Of a stretch of DNA of 13,015 nt, positions 1-6,677 are shown one piece after another. How positions within the stretch are numbered: the first letter of the stretch is position 1; every line of letters begins with the position of its first letter. A program made the translations under genes and the position numbers. Source of the DNA: an uncultured Eubacterium sp. (GTDB lineage Bacteria > Bacillota > Clostridia > Peptostreptococcales > Anaerovoracaceae); assembly GCA_905193765.1 (NCBI GenBank), contig CAJJPZ010000054.1, forward strand, positions 1-13,015. Direction: 5' to 3'. The notes beneath the pieces were generated by a model. The model saw only the letters and a list, made by a program, of their open reading frames with translations, did not search any database and was not told the DNA's origin.

Positions 1-352
1 CTGTATCCAGTGGGAATACTTCACATCCTTTTACATCTATTTTTCCTTTTACATTTATTTTGAATGCAGCAGGATATTCGCATTCCTTGGGTTCATCTAT
101 AGTTATCAGCCCTACAGCAGCACCTTTGCCCTCCACTACCGCATTTGTTGCCAGTGTCGTTGACAGACATACAAGAGTTACATGTTCTGTATGTTCTATC
201 CCCAGCCTGCTTATTGCTTCCGCTATTCCCTTTGTCAGATCCTCTTTAGTTGTACGCGCTTTTGCCTTGCTTATCACTTCGCCTGTATCACACTCGACCA
301 GGACCGCATCCGTATACGATCCCCCGGTGTCGATACCTAATTTCAGTTTCAT
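1..352 (-). CDS. Hydantoinase/oxoprolinase-family protein, N-terminal part (cut by window edge)
   Basis: About 117 residues are visible; the rest lies beyond the left edge. The protein opens with a glycine-rich phosphate-loop motif, GIDTGGSYTD (residues 6-15), then LSTTLATNAVVEGKGA further on. Together these are typical of the N-terminal domain of the hydantoinase A/oxoprolinase family, which has the ASKHA (actin/Hsp70-like ATPase) fold. Known members include ATP-dependent N-methylhydantoinase, 5-oxoprolinase and acetone carboxylase subunits, and many members have no known function. The start is supported by a GGAAGGAG ribosome binding site just upstream. The gene begins 21 bases after the stop of B12 mutase 1 and is surely cotranscribed with it from the sigma-54 promoter. 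Because the usual reactivating partner of glutamate-type mutases (MutL/GlmL) is also an ASKHA protein, a role in repairing or activating the mutase is conceivable. That is inference; an ATP-dependent hydrolase acting in the same pathway is equally possible. Confidence 0.85.
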   Translation of the reverse strand, partial: MKLKLGIDTGGSYTDAVLVECDTGEVISKAKARTTKEDLTKGIAEAISRLGIEHTEHVTLVCLSTTLATNAVVEGKGAAVGLITIDEPKECEYPAAFKINVKGKIDVKGCEVFPLDT

Positions 353-373
353 ACAAGCTCCTTCCGAAAACGT

Positions 374-2137
374 TTAGCATTCACTTATCGTCTGTATTGT
401 TTTCAAAAGATTATTCTCAGCCAGGATACCCTTATGGTTTATCATCTCAGTCACATCTGACGGCTCCGAGTGTCCCGGCAGTATGGTATTCAATCTGCCC
501 CCCATAAACAGCATATATTTTTTATCACTGTCTCTGTTTTTCATTTCAGCGAGAAGCTGTTCTGCGATTCCCAGTGCCTGTCCGTTATGCGTGCTCACGC
601 CTATATACTCTATGCCCTCTTCATCTGCCGTATCGAAAATATACGGGATCGAAGCATCAACGCCTGCATCTACAACCTTTGCGCCCGCTGTTTCCAGCAT
701 ATTCCTGACATACTGAAGGCCGTAAACATGTGCGTCTGTTGAAGCTATAAGTATCGTCTTTCCCTTCAGTTTTCCTTCAAGATTTGAATTACCTATATCT
801 TTGTTGCCATCGTCTATCATGTCCTGAGTCAGTTTTCCCATATCTGTGTAATAATTAACATTTACTTTTCCTGTTTCCTTTACACTTGGATGGAACGTTT
901 CCTCAAACAGACCTGCATTGAAGTTCTTTATGAACATCAGCATCTGCATCGGATCTTTGATATCGAGACCTGATGCATCAAGTATTTCCAGCATATTATC
1001 GAAAAATTTTCTTCCCTCGGTCTTCAGGACTTCTGCCATTTCATCTATATATGAAAAATCTATCACATCTTCCCACTGCTCTATATTTTCCTCAAGTCTC
1101 GAACAAACACCCAGCATACCCTTTATTGCATCAATAGTCGGGACATGGACCTTCTCTGTTATAGGAACCGGAAGTATCACTGCACCGGTGTTGTATCTTC
1201 GTTCTGCGAGAACAGCCATAAGCATCTCCTGAGAAAGCATCCCGTAATTAGCCTCTATATCATGATCCCAGAATCTCGTAGTATTTGCCTGTATCTTGGC
1301 AACCGGCAAAGGCTGATCCTCACGCCACAGTGAATCATAAAGCGCTTTGAGCAAAGCAGCTCTTATGCGGATATCGCTTATAAGTCCTCCGTAATTCACC
1401 TGATATATGACACCACAGAGATCATTGGATATATACTGTTCGAAAAGTCCGTAACCTACCCATGCGATGGCATCTTTGCAATAACTTGGATATGTATCAT
1501 CCAGGTATCCGCTCACTCCGAAACCTTCATTTCTTTTTGAAGACAGTACACCCATGACCTTAAGCATATCCGAAACATATTTCACATGGTCATCGCATCC
1601 AGGATAGTTCCACAGCAGCTGTGAAAAACATCCTACCTGATATGAGCCTGCCATGAGCGCATTGATCCCGTTGTACCATGCGTTCGGTACAGCCAGCACC
1701 TGATCCGACTGTATGACCTCCATCCCCTCGATATCGCCCAGAGCCATGAAGTCCTCCGGTTTTTCCAGCACATAGCTCGTGTTTTTGGAATCGTACTGCC
1801 TGAGCTCCTTCGGTATAGCACTTAACGTACTTGGTATAGCAAGGGTCGAATGGTATTTTATATTAAGTTTCTTGCACCACTGCTGGAGTTCTTTTATTCC
1901 TTCTACTTCTTCTTCAATGGTTGCAAGTCCTACATTTGAAAACCAGGATATCTCCCTGCGTTCCTTATGATCCTTGAAATATTCCAGATAATTGTCAAAT
2001 TTGCTGTCTCTTACAAGACGACTCCTTCCTGCAGTTATCGACGGGCCTATTTTTCTGCCCTGTTCAAGTATTTCCCGGCCATCAGGCAGATCTTTCGGTA
2101 TCAGACTTTTTATATATTCTTTGCTTGCTCCTGCCAT
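374..2137 (-). CDS. Adenosylcobalamin-dependent carbon-skeleton mutase, glutamate mutase/2-methyleneglutarate mutase type (mutase 1)
   Basis: 587 residues. The C-terminal ~130 residues form a B12-binding domain of the base-off/His-on class. The DAHVYG motif begins at residue 468, so His470 is the expected lower cobalt ligand. STH follows after exactly 41 residues where the family usually has SxL, and GG comes 28 residues later. The N-terminal ~450 residues resemble the TIM-barrel epsilon subunit of glutamate mutase, for example in the stretches around EANYGMLSQEML, PVPITEKVHVPT and NAGLFEETFHP. Glutamate mutase normally splits these parts into two polypeptides; here they are fused, as in 2-methyleneglutarate mutase. 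The start was placed at the Met preceded by AGGAGG with a 6-base spacer; an upstream in-frame ATG at 2191 lies across the promoter region and is unlikely. This is the first gene after a sigma-54 promoter and is followed by the hydantoinase-like gene. The substrate is unknown. Mutase 2 (8467-10227) is a clear paralogue, roughly two thirds identical by eye. Confidence 0.88.
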   Translation of the reverse strand: MAGASKEYIKSLIPKDLPDGREILEQGRKIGPSITAGRSRLVRDSKFDNYLEYFKDHKERREISWFSNVGLATIEEEVEGIKELQQWCKKLNIKYHSTLAIPSTLSAIPKELRQYDSKNTSYVLEKPEDFMALGDIEGMEVIQSDQVLAVPNAWYNGINALMAGSYQVGCFSQLLWNYPGCDDHVKYVSDMLKVMGVLSSKRNEGFGVSGYLDDTYPSYCKDAIAWVGYGLFEQYISNDLCGVIYQVNYGGLISDIRIRAALLKALYDSLWREDQPLPVAKIQANTTRFWDHDIEANYGMLSQEMLMAVLAERRYNTGAVILPVPITEKVHVPTIDAIKGMLGVCSRLEENIEQWEDVIDFSYIDEMAEVLKTEGRKFFDNMLEILDASGLDIKDPMQMLMFIKNFNAGLFEETFHPSVKETGKVNVNYYTDMGKLTQDMIDDGNKDIGNSNLEGKLKGKTILIASTDAHVYGLQYVRNMLETAGAKVVDAGVDASIPYIFDTADEEGIEYIGVSTHNGQALGIAEQLLAEMKNRDSDKKYMLFMGGRLNTILPGHSEPSDVTEMINHKGILAENNLLKTIQTISEC

Positions 2138-2143
2138 GTACAT

Positions 2144-2149
2144 CCTCCT
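2144..2149 (-). promoter_or_regulatory. Ribosome binding site of mutase 1
   Basis: AGGAGG on the minus strand, 6 bases before the ATG at 2137. It decides the start: the longer in-frame reading from 2191 has no comparable site and would begin inside the transcribed leader, close to the sigma-54 promoter. Confidence 0.85.
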
Positions 2150-2186
2150 AACATAATGCTGTGTTACATTTTCAACAATATATAAA

Positions 2187-2202
2187 AGCAATTACTATAC
2201 CA
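2187..2202 (-). promoter_or_regulatory. Predicted sigma-54 (-24/-12) promoter for the mutase 1 operon
   Basis: On the minus strand the sequence is TGGTATAGTAATTGCT. It has the invariant GG and GC dinucleotides exactly 10 bases apart and the TTGC half intact, compared with the consensus TGGCACG-N4-TTGC. The predicted transcript starts near 2176, giving a leader of about 40 bases that contains the AGGAGG site of mutase 1. A sigma-54 activator gene is divergently transcribed next to it, which strongly supports this assignment. The CAC of the -24 box is not conserved. Confidence 0.75.
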
Positions 2203-2324
2203 TTTTTCCGATCTTTTAAAAAAATTATTCTGAAAATTGCAATAGCCCGTCATACATTGAAATCACCTGCTTTGTAGAACTGTTTCTTCAGCACTTGGTT
2301 TGTTTTGCATTGTTATTATTCGAT

Positions 2325-2370
2325 GTCGTTTTTATATATAGTCGTTTTTAGGAACTTATAGTCCGTTTTT
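2325..2370. repeat. Three direct GTC(C)GTTTTT boxes, candidate activator-binding sites
   Basis: GTCGTTTTTA occurs at 2325-2334 and again at 2341-2350, and GTCCGTTTTT follows at 2361-2370. The last two share the longer form TATAGTC(C)GTTTTT and are spaced 20 bases apart, about two helical turns. They lie roughly 150-195 bases upstream of the predicted sigma-54 transcript start, the usual distance for enhancer sites of this activator class. The third box sits just upstream of the activator's own -35 box, so autoregulation is possible. Binding by the adjacent activator is inferred from position only. Confidence 0.5.
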
Positions 2371-2380
2371 GCCAAATCCA

Positions 2381-2409
2381 TTGATATAATGTTTCAGCAA
2401 GTGTATAAT
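2381..2409 (+). promoter_or_regulatory. Predicted sigma-70 (housekeeping) promoter of the activator gene
   Basis: TTGATA (2381-2386), a 17-base spacer, and a perfect TATAAT (2404-2409). Transcription would start near 2416, leaving a leader of about 29 bases with an AAAGGAG ribosome binding site 7 bases before the ATG. The spacing and both boxes are close to ideal. Confidence 0.75.
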
Positions 2410-2444
2410 AATATTCAGAATTATATAGATAAAGGAGTCTTATC

Positions 2445-4559
2445 ATGGAAACATCATTAAATAAAAAAGGTGACCTTCTTATATGCATCGATGATCACGC
2501 TATACTGAGTTTTCTATCAGATACAGTGAAAACATATTTCGAAGATATTCTTAATATCGTATCGATAAGATCATCAAAACTTGCAGATATAGATTTCATC
2601 CCGACTGCCGCCGTAGTTTCACACCGTACGATAGAAATAGTACGTGAACATTTTCCTGACACGATACTCATACTTCAGAAACGCGACCTGTCAGGACAGG
2701 CTCTGGAAAAAGTCGTGTCTCTTCCGGCCAACTCCAACGTCATTGTAGTGAATCAGCATTTAGCTGCTTCAAAAGAAACCATAACGTCATTTATTGAACT
2801 CGGCATAAACCACATAAACATGACGCCTTATGCTCCCGGCAGTACCTGTGATACCACCGGAATAGATGCTGTCATATATACAGGAATACTTGATGATTGT
2901 CCCAAACTCAACTGTACCTATATAGATATAGGATTCAGGAAGATCTCGCTGTATACTATCATAGATATAATACGTGCTTTTGGCCTGCCATCAGACTATA
3001 CGAAAGCATATTACACCCGCAGTATCCAGCTGTTTACGGCGTCATGCTACCAGATACATACTACGCTCGAACAGGTTAATGCATTGAAAAAAAACTTCGA
3101 AAAGGTTTGCGATATAAACAACAATATAACCTTTGTCATAAACTGCCATGACGATTTGGTCCTGTTCAATGAAGCTGCCAAAAAATTTTTTGATATAAAT
3201 GACGAAAGCCGGATCATTGGTAATAATTTCAGGAAAGTGTTTCGTAATTTTCCTGAACTGCTTTCCTACATTTCAACTGATGCAGATCTGACAGATACAT
3301 TGATAACCATCGAAAACCAGCAGCTTCTGATATCGTCATTCGAAATGGACATAGATCGTTCGCATAACAAAGCCTTTACACTGCTGCCGCTCTCTATACT
3401 GAAAAAAAGAGAAGGAATAATACGAAAAAAACTTAAAGCTACCGGGTTTACTGCAAAATATACTCTGGATGATATTCACGGATCCAGCCACAAGATCAAG
3501 CGCAATAAGAAACTGTCTGATGTTTATTCAAAAACTGACTTTCCAGTCCTCATTACAGGCGAATCCGGAACCGGCAAAGAGCTCTTTGCCCAGGCGATAC
3601 ATAATATGTCATCGAGGAAAGAGTCGAACTTCGTTGCAATAAACTTCGCCGCACTTCCCGAAACACTTGCAGAAAGCGAGCTCTTCGGCTATGTAGAAGG
3701 TGCATTTACCGGAGCGTCCAAAAGCGGAAAAGCCGGAATGTTCGAACTTGCTCACCAGGGGACGATTTTTCTTGACGAAATAGGTGACGCTTCCATGCCC
3801 GTACAGGCAAAACTGCTTCGTGTCCTGGAGGAAAAGGAAGTTATCAGGGTAGGTGGGACAAGTGTCATCCCTGTAGATGTCCGTATAATCTGCGCTACAA
3901 ATAAAGATCTCAAAGCTGCCATAAAAGAAGGCACATTCAGGGAAGACCTTTATTACAGGATCAAAGTCCTGAATCTGAAGCTTTCTCCATTGCGTGACAG
4001 ACCGGAAGATATCATGGAGACGATCTCATCACTGCTGGTCGGTGACCAGGCACGCATGCTGGCCAACCTTCCGGACATAAAAAAGACTCTGATCAGTTAC
4101 AGCTGGCCCGGAAATGCGCGCGAACTCAGGACCGTAGCCGAATACATAAATATGCTTTCCTCACTTTCCGACAAGGATGAAGCTCTGGACATGTTAAATG
4201 TATATATCGAAAACAACCTGCAGCCTGAAACAGAGCCGGTATCCCATAACACAACAGTTTACGACAACGTTTCTTCCGATGAGCCTGACACGTCAGCTCT
4301 GCTTACTGATCCAACTGAATATGTAAGTCCCGATCTGATCGCTATACTTAGGGCGATCCACCAGCTGCAGAGCCATGGAGTATCAGCAGGAAGAAATTCG
4401 ATATGCAGAACCGAAGCAGCAAAAGAGCTTTGTCTCACAGAATCAAAGATAAAAAGCAGACTAAAAAAACTGGAACTTATGGGTTATATAACTGTAGGAA
4501 AAACCAAACAAGGTGCCACGCTCACCGACGCCGGCCGCAGACTCATCGATTCCCGGTAA
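2445..4559 (+). CDS. Sigma-54-dependent transcriptional activator (PAS/AAA+ enhancer-binding protein)
   Basis: 704 residues. Residues 1 to about 200 form a sensor region recalling the PrpR-like N-terminal domain found in many clostridial sigma-54 activators; note ELGINHINMTPYAPG. Residues ~220-320 look like a PAS domain (NITFVINCHDDLVLFNEAAKKF). The AAA+ domain is complete: Walker A GESGTGKE (372-379), the sigma-54 contact loop GAFTGA (419-424), Walker B GTIFLDE (439-445), an FREDLYYRI segment with the arginine-finger region, and WPGNAREL (554-561). The intact GAFTGA means it should open sigma-54 promoters. The C-terminus is unusual. After an acidic linker, residues ~626-704 look like a winged helix (KELCLTESKIKSRLKKLELMGYI, then LTDAGRRL) rather than the short Fis-type helix-turn-helix. 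It is divergent from the mutase 1 operon, which carries a sigma-54 promoter, and is the likely regulator of that operon. The inducer is unknown. Confidence 0.92.
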   Translation: METSLNKKGDLLICIDDHAILSFLSDTVKTYFEDILNIVSIRSSKLADIDFIPTAAVVSHRTIEIVREHFPDTILILQKRDLSGQALEKVVSLPANSNVIVVNQHLAASKETITSFIELGINHINMTPYAPGSTCDTTGIDAVIYTGILDDCPKLNCTYIDIGFRKISLYTIIDIIRAFGLPSDYTKAYYTRSIQLFTASCYQIHTTLEQVNALKKNFEKVCDINNNITFVINCHDDLVLFNEAAKKFFDINDESRIIGNNFRKVFRNFPELLSYISTDADLTDTLITIENQQLLISSFEMDIDRSHNKAFTLLPLSILKKREGIIRKKLKATGFTAKYTLDDIHGSSHKIKRNKKLSDVYSKTDFPVLITGESGTGKELFAQAIHNMSSRKESNFVAINFAALPETLAESELFGYVEGAFTGASKSGKAGMFELAHQGTIFLDEIGDASMPVQAKLLRVLEEKEVIRVGGTSVIPVDVRIICATNKDLKAAIKEGTFREDLYYRIKVLNLKLSPLRDRPEDIMETISSLLVGDQARMLANLPDIKKTLISYSWPGNARELRTVAEYINMLSSLSDKDEALDMLNVYIENNLQPETEPVSHNTTVYDNVSSDEPDTSALLTDPTEYVSPDLIAILRAIHQLQSHGVSAGRNSICRTEAAKELCLTESKIKSRLKKLELMGYITVGKTKQGATLTDAGRRLIDSR

Positions 4560-4581
4560 ACCTGCTGATCTGATATAATGA

Positions 4582-4619
4582 ATAACGGACATGTACCCAT
4601 AAAAATACATGTCCGTTAT
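4582..4619. terminator. Hairpin between convergent genes, probable bidirectional terminator
   Basis: A perfect 14-bp inverted repeat, ATAACGGACATGTA at 4582-4595 pairing with 4606-4619, around a 10-base loop. It lies 22 bases after the activator stop and 19 bases beyond the stop of the opposing aminotransferase gene. The stem is strong, but neither side has a clean run of U residues, so termination efficiency is uncertain; it may mainly block antisense read-through and exonucleases. Confidence 0.7.
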
Positions 4620-4638
4620 AAGGAATTATTATGAAACA

Positions 4639-5973
4639 CTAAGCCTTCAATCTCTTGAAGATCTTATCTATTTTATCGATCGTTATTTCTATATCTTCAT
4701 CCGAATGTGCTATCGTAAATCCGTTATGCTGCGGGAAAGTCTTTCCACCGCCATCAAACATATAGATATTTTCAGCAAGACATGCTTCGGTAAACCTCCT
4801 GTACATATCAGGTCTGTATGCGCTTACTGTTTCAGAGAGTCTGTAATCCAGCTCCGGATCATCATATCCGAAATAAAACGCAAACTGGGCGCCCTGACTG
4901 CGCACATGACCTTCTATGTCATGCTTCCTGAACAACTCATCCAGCCCTCCACACAGATTACGTTCTATTTTTTCTATCCTGTCGTAAAATCCCGGTTCCA
5001 AAACCATTTTTATACATTCTATTGCTGCCATTACTGAAATCATGTTTCCTGAACTTGTTCCGCTGCATACAACAGGACCGACAGGGTTGAACATATCCAT
5101 GATTTCAGCTTTTCCACCTACAAGAGCAATAGAGAATCCATTCGCTATTGCTTTAGCGAAAGTTGACAGGTCAGGTTTGATCTCGTAATACCCCTGTGCA
5201 CTTCCGGGCCTGAACCTCAATCCCGATATGACTTCATCATATATCAGAAGTACATTTTCAGAAGTACATAATTCACGCACCTGTCTCATATACTCTCCAG
5301 TCGATGGTACGCATCCGCAGTCATAATTTACAGGCTCCATTATTACAGCGGCTACATCACCTCTGTATTTTTTGAGAACATGCTTCAATGCATCTGTATT
5401 ATTGAACTCAATGACCTTTACATTCTTTTCAGCGTCCCTCGGAAACCCCGGAACAGCCGGATCAACATGTCCTGCTTCACCATATTGATCGATATCCGTA
5501 CCGCATCCGCCATTGAACCATATCATCTCATGCATGCCATGGAAATGCCCGTCCATTTTTATTATCAGGTTCCTGCCTGTGTAGGCTCTTGCAACACGTA
5601 TAGCTGCAAGTGTTGCTTCAGTACCGGAGTTCGTCAGCCTTATTTTTTCCACAGTGGGCACAAGCTTTGTAAAAAGCTCAGCAAACTGCAAGGTATATTC
5701 AGAGTCGAAATTCATATAAAAGCCCTTGCTTATGCACGATTCTACCGCTGCTTTTATTCCTGGGTGATTCCACCCGAACAGCAGCGCTCCTGCTCCGCAG
5801 TGATAATCGATAAAGTCTTCGCCATCCACATTGAATATATGGCTTCCATCAGCATGATCGATATAAAACGGCATGCCCAGCGCTTTATGTATACGTCCGC
5901 CGGCGCATCCTCCTCCTACCAGCAGCTTTTCAGCTTTTTCAAACAGTTGTCTGTTTTTTTTCATACCACCCAT
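4639..5973 (-). CDS. Class III PLP-dependent aminotransferase / glutamate-1-semialdehyde aminomutase-like protein
   Basis: 444 residues from the chosen start. It shows the class III fold: NSGTEATLAAIRVARAYTGR near the phosphate site, DEVISGLRF with Asp246 for the pyridine nitrogen, and TFAKAIANGF with Lys274 as the expected PLP Schiff-base lysine. It is closest in feel to glutamate-1-semialdehyde 2,1-aminomutase and related omega- or beta-amino acid aminotransferases. Nothing nearby suggests tetrapyrrole synthesis, so a catabolic aminotransferase or aminomutase is more likely. The start was placed at 5973 because AAGGA sits 9 bases upstream and the N-terminus then has family-like length. An alternative ATG at 6000 overlaps the flavoprotein stop by 4 bases and would add 9 residues. 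It is the last gene of the minus-strand train and ends at the shared hairpin. The exact substrate is unknown. Confidence 0.88.
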   Translation of the reverse strand: MGGMKKNRQLFEKAEKLLVGGGCAGGRIHKALGMPFYIDHADGSHIFNVDGEDFIDYHCGAGALLFGWNHPGIKAAVESCISKGFYMNFDSEYTLQFAELFTKLVPTVEKIRLTNSGTEATLAAIRVARAYTGRNLIIKMDGHFHGMHEMIWFNGGCGTDIDQYGEAGHVDPAVPGFPRDAEKNVKVIEFNNTDALKHVLKKYRGDVAAVIMEPVNYDCGCVPSTGEYMRQVRELCTSENVLLIYDEVISGLRFRPGSAQGYYEIKPDLSTFAKAIANGFSIALVGGKAEIMDMFNPVGPVVCSGTSSGNMISVMAAIECIKMVLEPGFYDRIEKIERNLCGGLDELFRKHDIEGHVRSQGAQFAFYFGYDDPELDYRLSETVSAYRPDMYRRFTEACLAENIYMFDGGGKTFPQHNGFTIAHSDEDIEITIDKIDKIFKRLKA

Positions 5974-5996
5974 GTCACTCTGTCCTTTCGAAGATA

Positions 5997-6548
5997 TCAT
6001 AAACTTCTTCCCAGTTCCCGTGCTTCATCAAGCGATGGTGACCCTATGATCTCATATTCATCGACAAGTTCCGGTACAGTTACAGCATTGATAAATTCCC
6101 ACTTATGAAATTCAACAAAGCTGTTGCAGAGTTCTATCATTTTTGTGAATGCAGTTTCTTTTTTTCCGTCACCGCAGGCAAGCAATATGAATTTTTTATT
6201 TCCTCTGATGTCTACTTTTGTCCTTTTTATACCATATGCAAAGAATTTATCTACCAGAGCTTTGAGCTGTGACGGATATGTCCCCCAGTATACAGGCGTT
6301 GCAAAAACCACTACATCTGCAGGTTCCATCAGTTCAGCAAACTTATTGAAATCATCATCAGCAACACAAGGTTTGTCATCTGTCCAGCACTTTTTACAAG
6401 CCCTACATCCCTCTATCCTGCTATTCACTGCGTCAAAAAAATCCACATGGTTTCCGCTCATTTCTGCACCTTCTGCGAAAGCCTTCGCAAGGATCGTGCT
6501 GTTGCTTCCTGGTCGCGGACTTCCTGTTACGATAACTATTTTTTTCAT
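5997..6548 (-). CDS. Flavodoxin-family FMN oxidoreductase, iron-sulfur flavoprotein type
   Basis: 183 residues. An N-terminal FMN phosphate loop, GSPRPGSNS (residues 9-17), and TPVYWGTYPSQLKALVDKFF are hallmarks of the NADPH-dependent FMN reductase/flavodoxin-like fold. Four cysteines at 48, 51, 54 and 61 give the compact spacing CX2CX2CX6C. This matches the CX2CX2CX4-7C pattern described for archaeal iron-sulfur flavoproteins, where it binds a [4Fe-4S] cluster, so this is likely a soluble electron carrier. The start at 6548 has GAGGT 4 bases upstream and begins directly with the beta strand MKKIVIVTGS. A longer in-frame reading from 6590 would extend into the upstream hairpin. The aminotransferase follows after 23 bases. 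Partners are unknown; delivering electrons for cobalamin reduction or an oxidoreductase step is a guess. Confidence 0.85.
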   Translation of the reverse strand: MKKIVIVTGSPRPGSNSTILAKAFAEGAEMSGNHVDFFDAVNSRIEGCRACKKCWTDDKPCVADDDFNKFAELMEPADVVVFATPVYWGTYPSQLKALVDKFFAYGIKRTKVDIRGNKKFILLACGDGKKETAFTKMIELCNSFVEFHKWEFINAVTVPELVDEYEIIGSPSLDEARELGRSL

Positions 6549-6574
6549 TTTGACCTCTTTTCCTGAACTTTTGT

Positions 6575-6634
6575 ACAGTTTGTAATGCACCCGTATGCAC
6601 GAAGATATGTATCTGCGTGCATACGAAAAACTGT
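6575..6634. repeat. Large inverted repeat (hairpin) between symporter and flavoprotein genes
   Basis: CGTATGCACG (6592-6601) pairs perfectly with 6616-6625. Inside, after one A/G mismatch, AGATA (6603-6607) pairs with TATCT (6610-6614), making a nearly continuous 34-base palindrome. An outer ACAGTTT (6575-6581) can also pair with AAACTGT (6628-6634) around an asymmetric bulge. It lies in the 129-base gap downstream of the symporter stop and ends about 27 bases before the flavoprotein ATG. It may act as a partial terminator, an RNA-processing or stabilising stem that sets different expression either side, or an operator. No U-run follows on the minus strand. Confidence 0.7.
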
Positions 6635-6677
6635 TGTTAACAATGAATTATGTATCCGATCATCCGCAATGCTGCGA

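Larger units (their letters stand above)
2138..2444. other. Divergent intergenic control region
   Basis: About 307 bases without a gene, AT-rich, between mutase 1 (minus) and the activator (plus). From left to right it contains the mutase ribosome binding site, the sigma-54 promoter, an A/T-rich stretch near 2210-2245 that could be bendable DNA, three GTC(C)GTTTTT boxes (2325-2370), a sigma-70 promoter (2381-2409), and the activator's ribosome binding site AAAGGAG (2431-2437). I see no RNA gene or small ORF in it. Confidence 0.75.

Noticed and set aside
374..2137. Calling the mutases mgm (2-methyleneglutarate mutase) outright
   Set aside because: The size and fused architecture fit, but none of the nicotinate-fermentation partner genes is present and I cannot align against the reference enzyme.
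2303..2318. Plus-strand TTGG...TTGC resembling a sigma-54 promoter facing the activator
   Set aside because: GG and GC are 8 bases apart instead of 10, and a near-consensus sigma-70 promoter lies nearer the gene.
4639..5973. Assignment of the aminotransferase as hemL (haem synthesis)
   Set aside because: It resembles glutamate-1-semialdehyde aminomutase only at family level and no tetrapyrrole gene is nearby; the context is catabolic.
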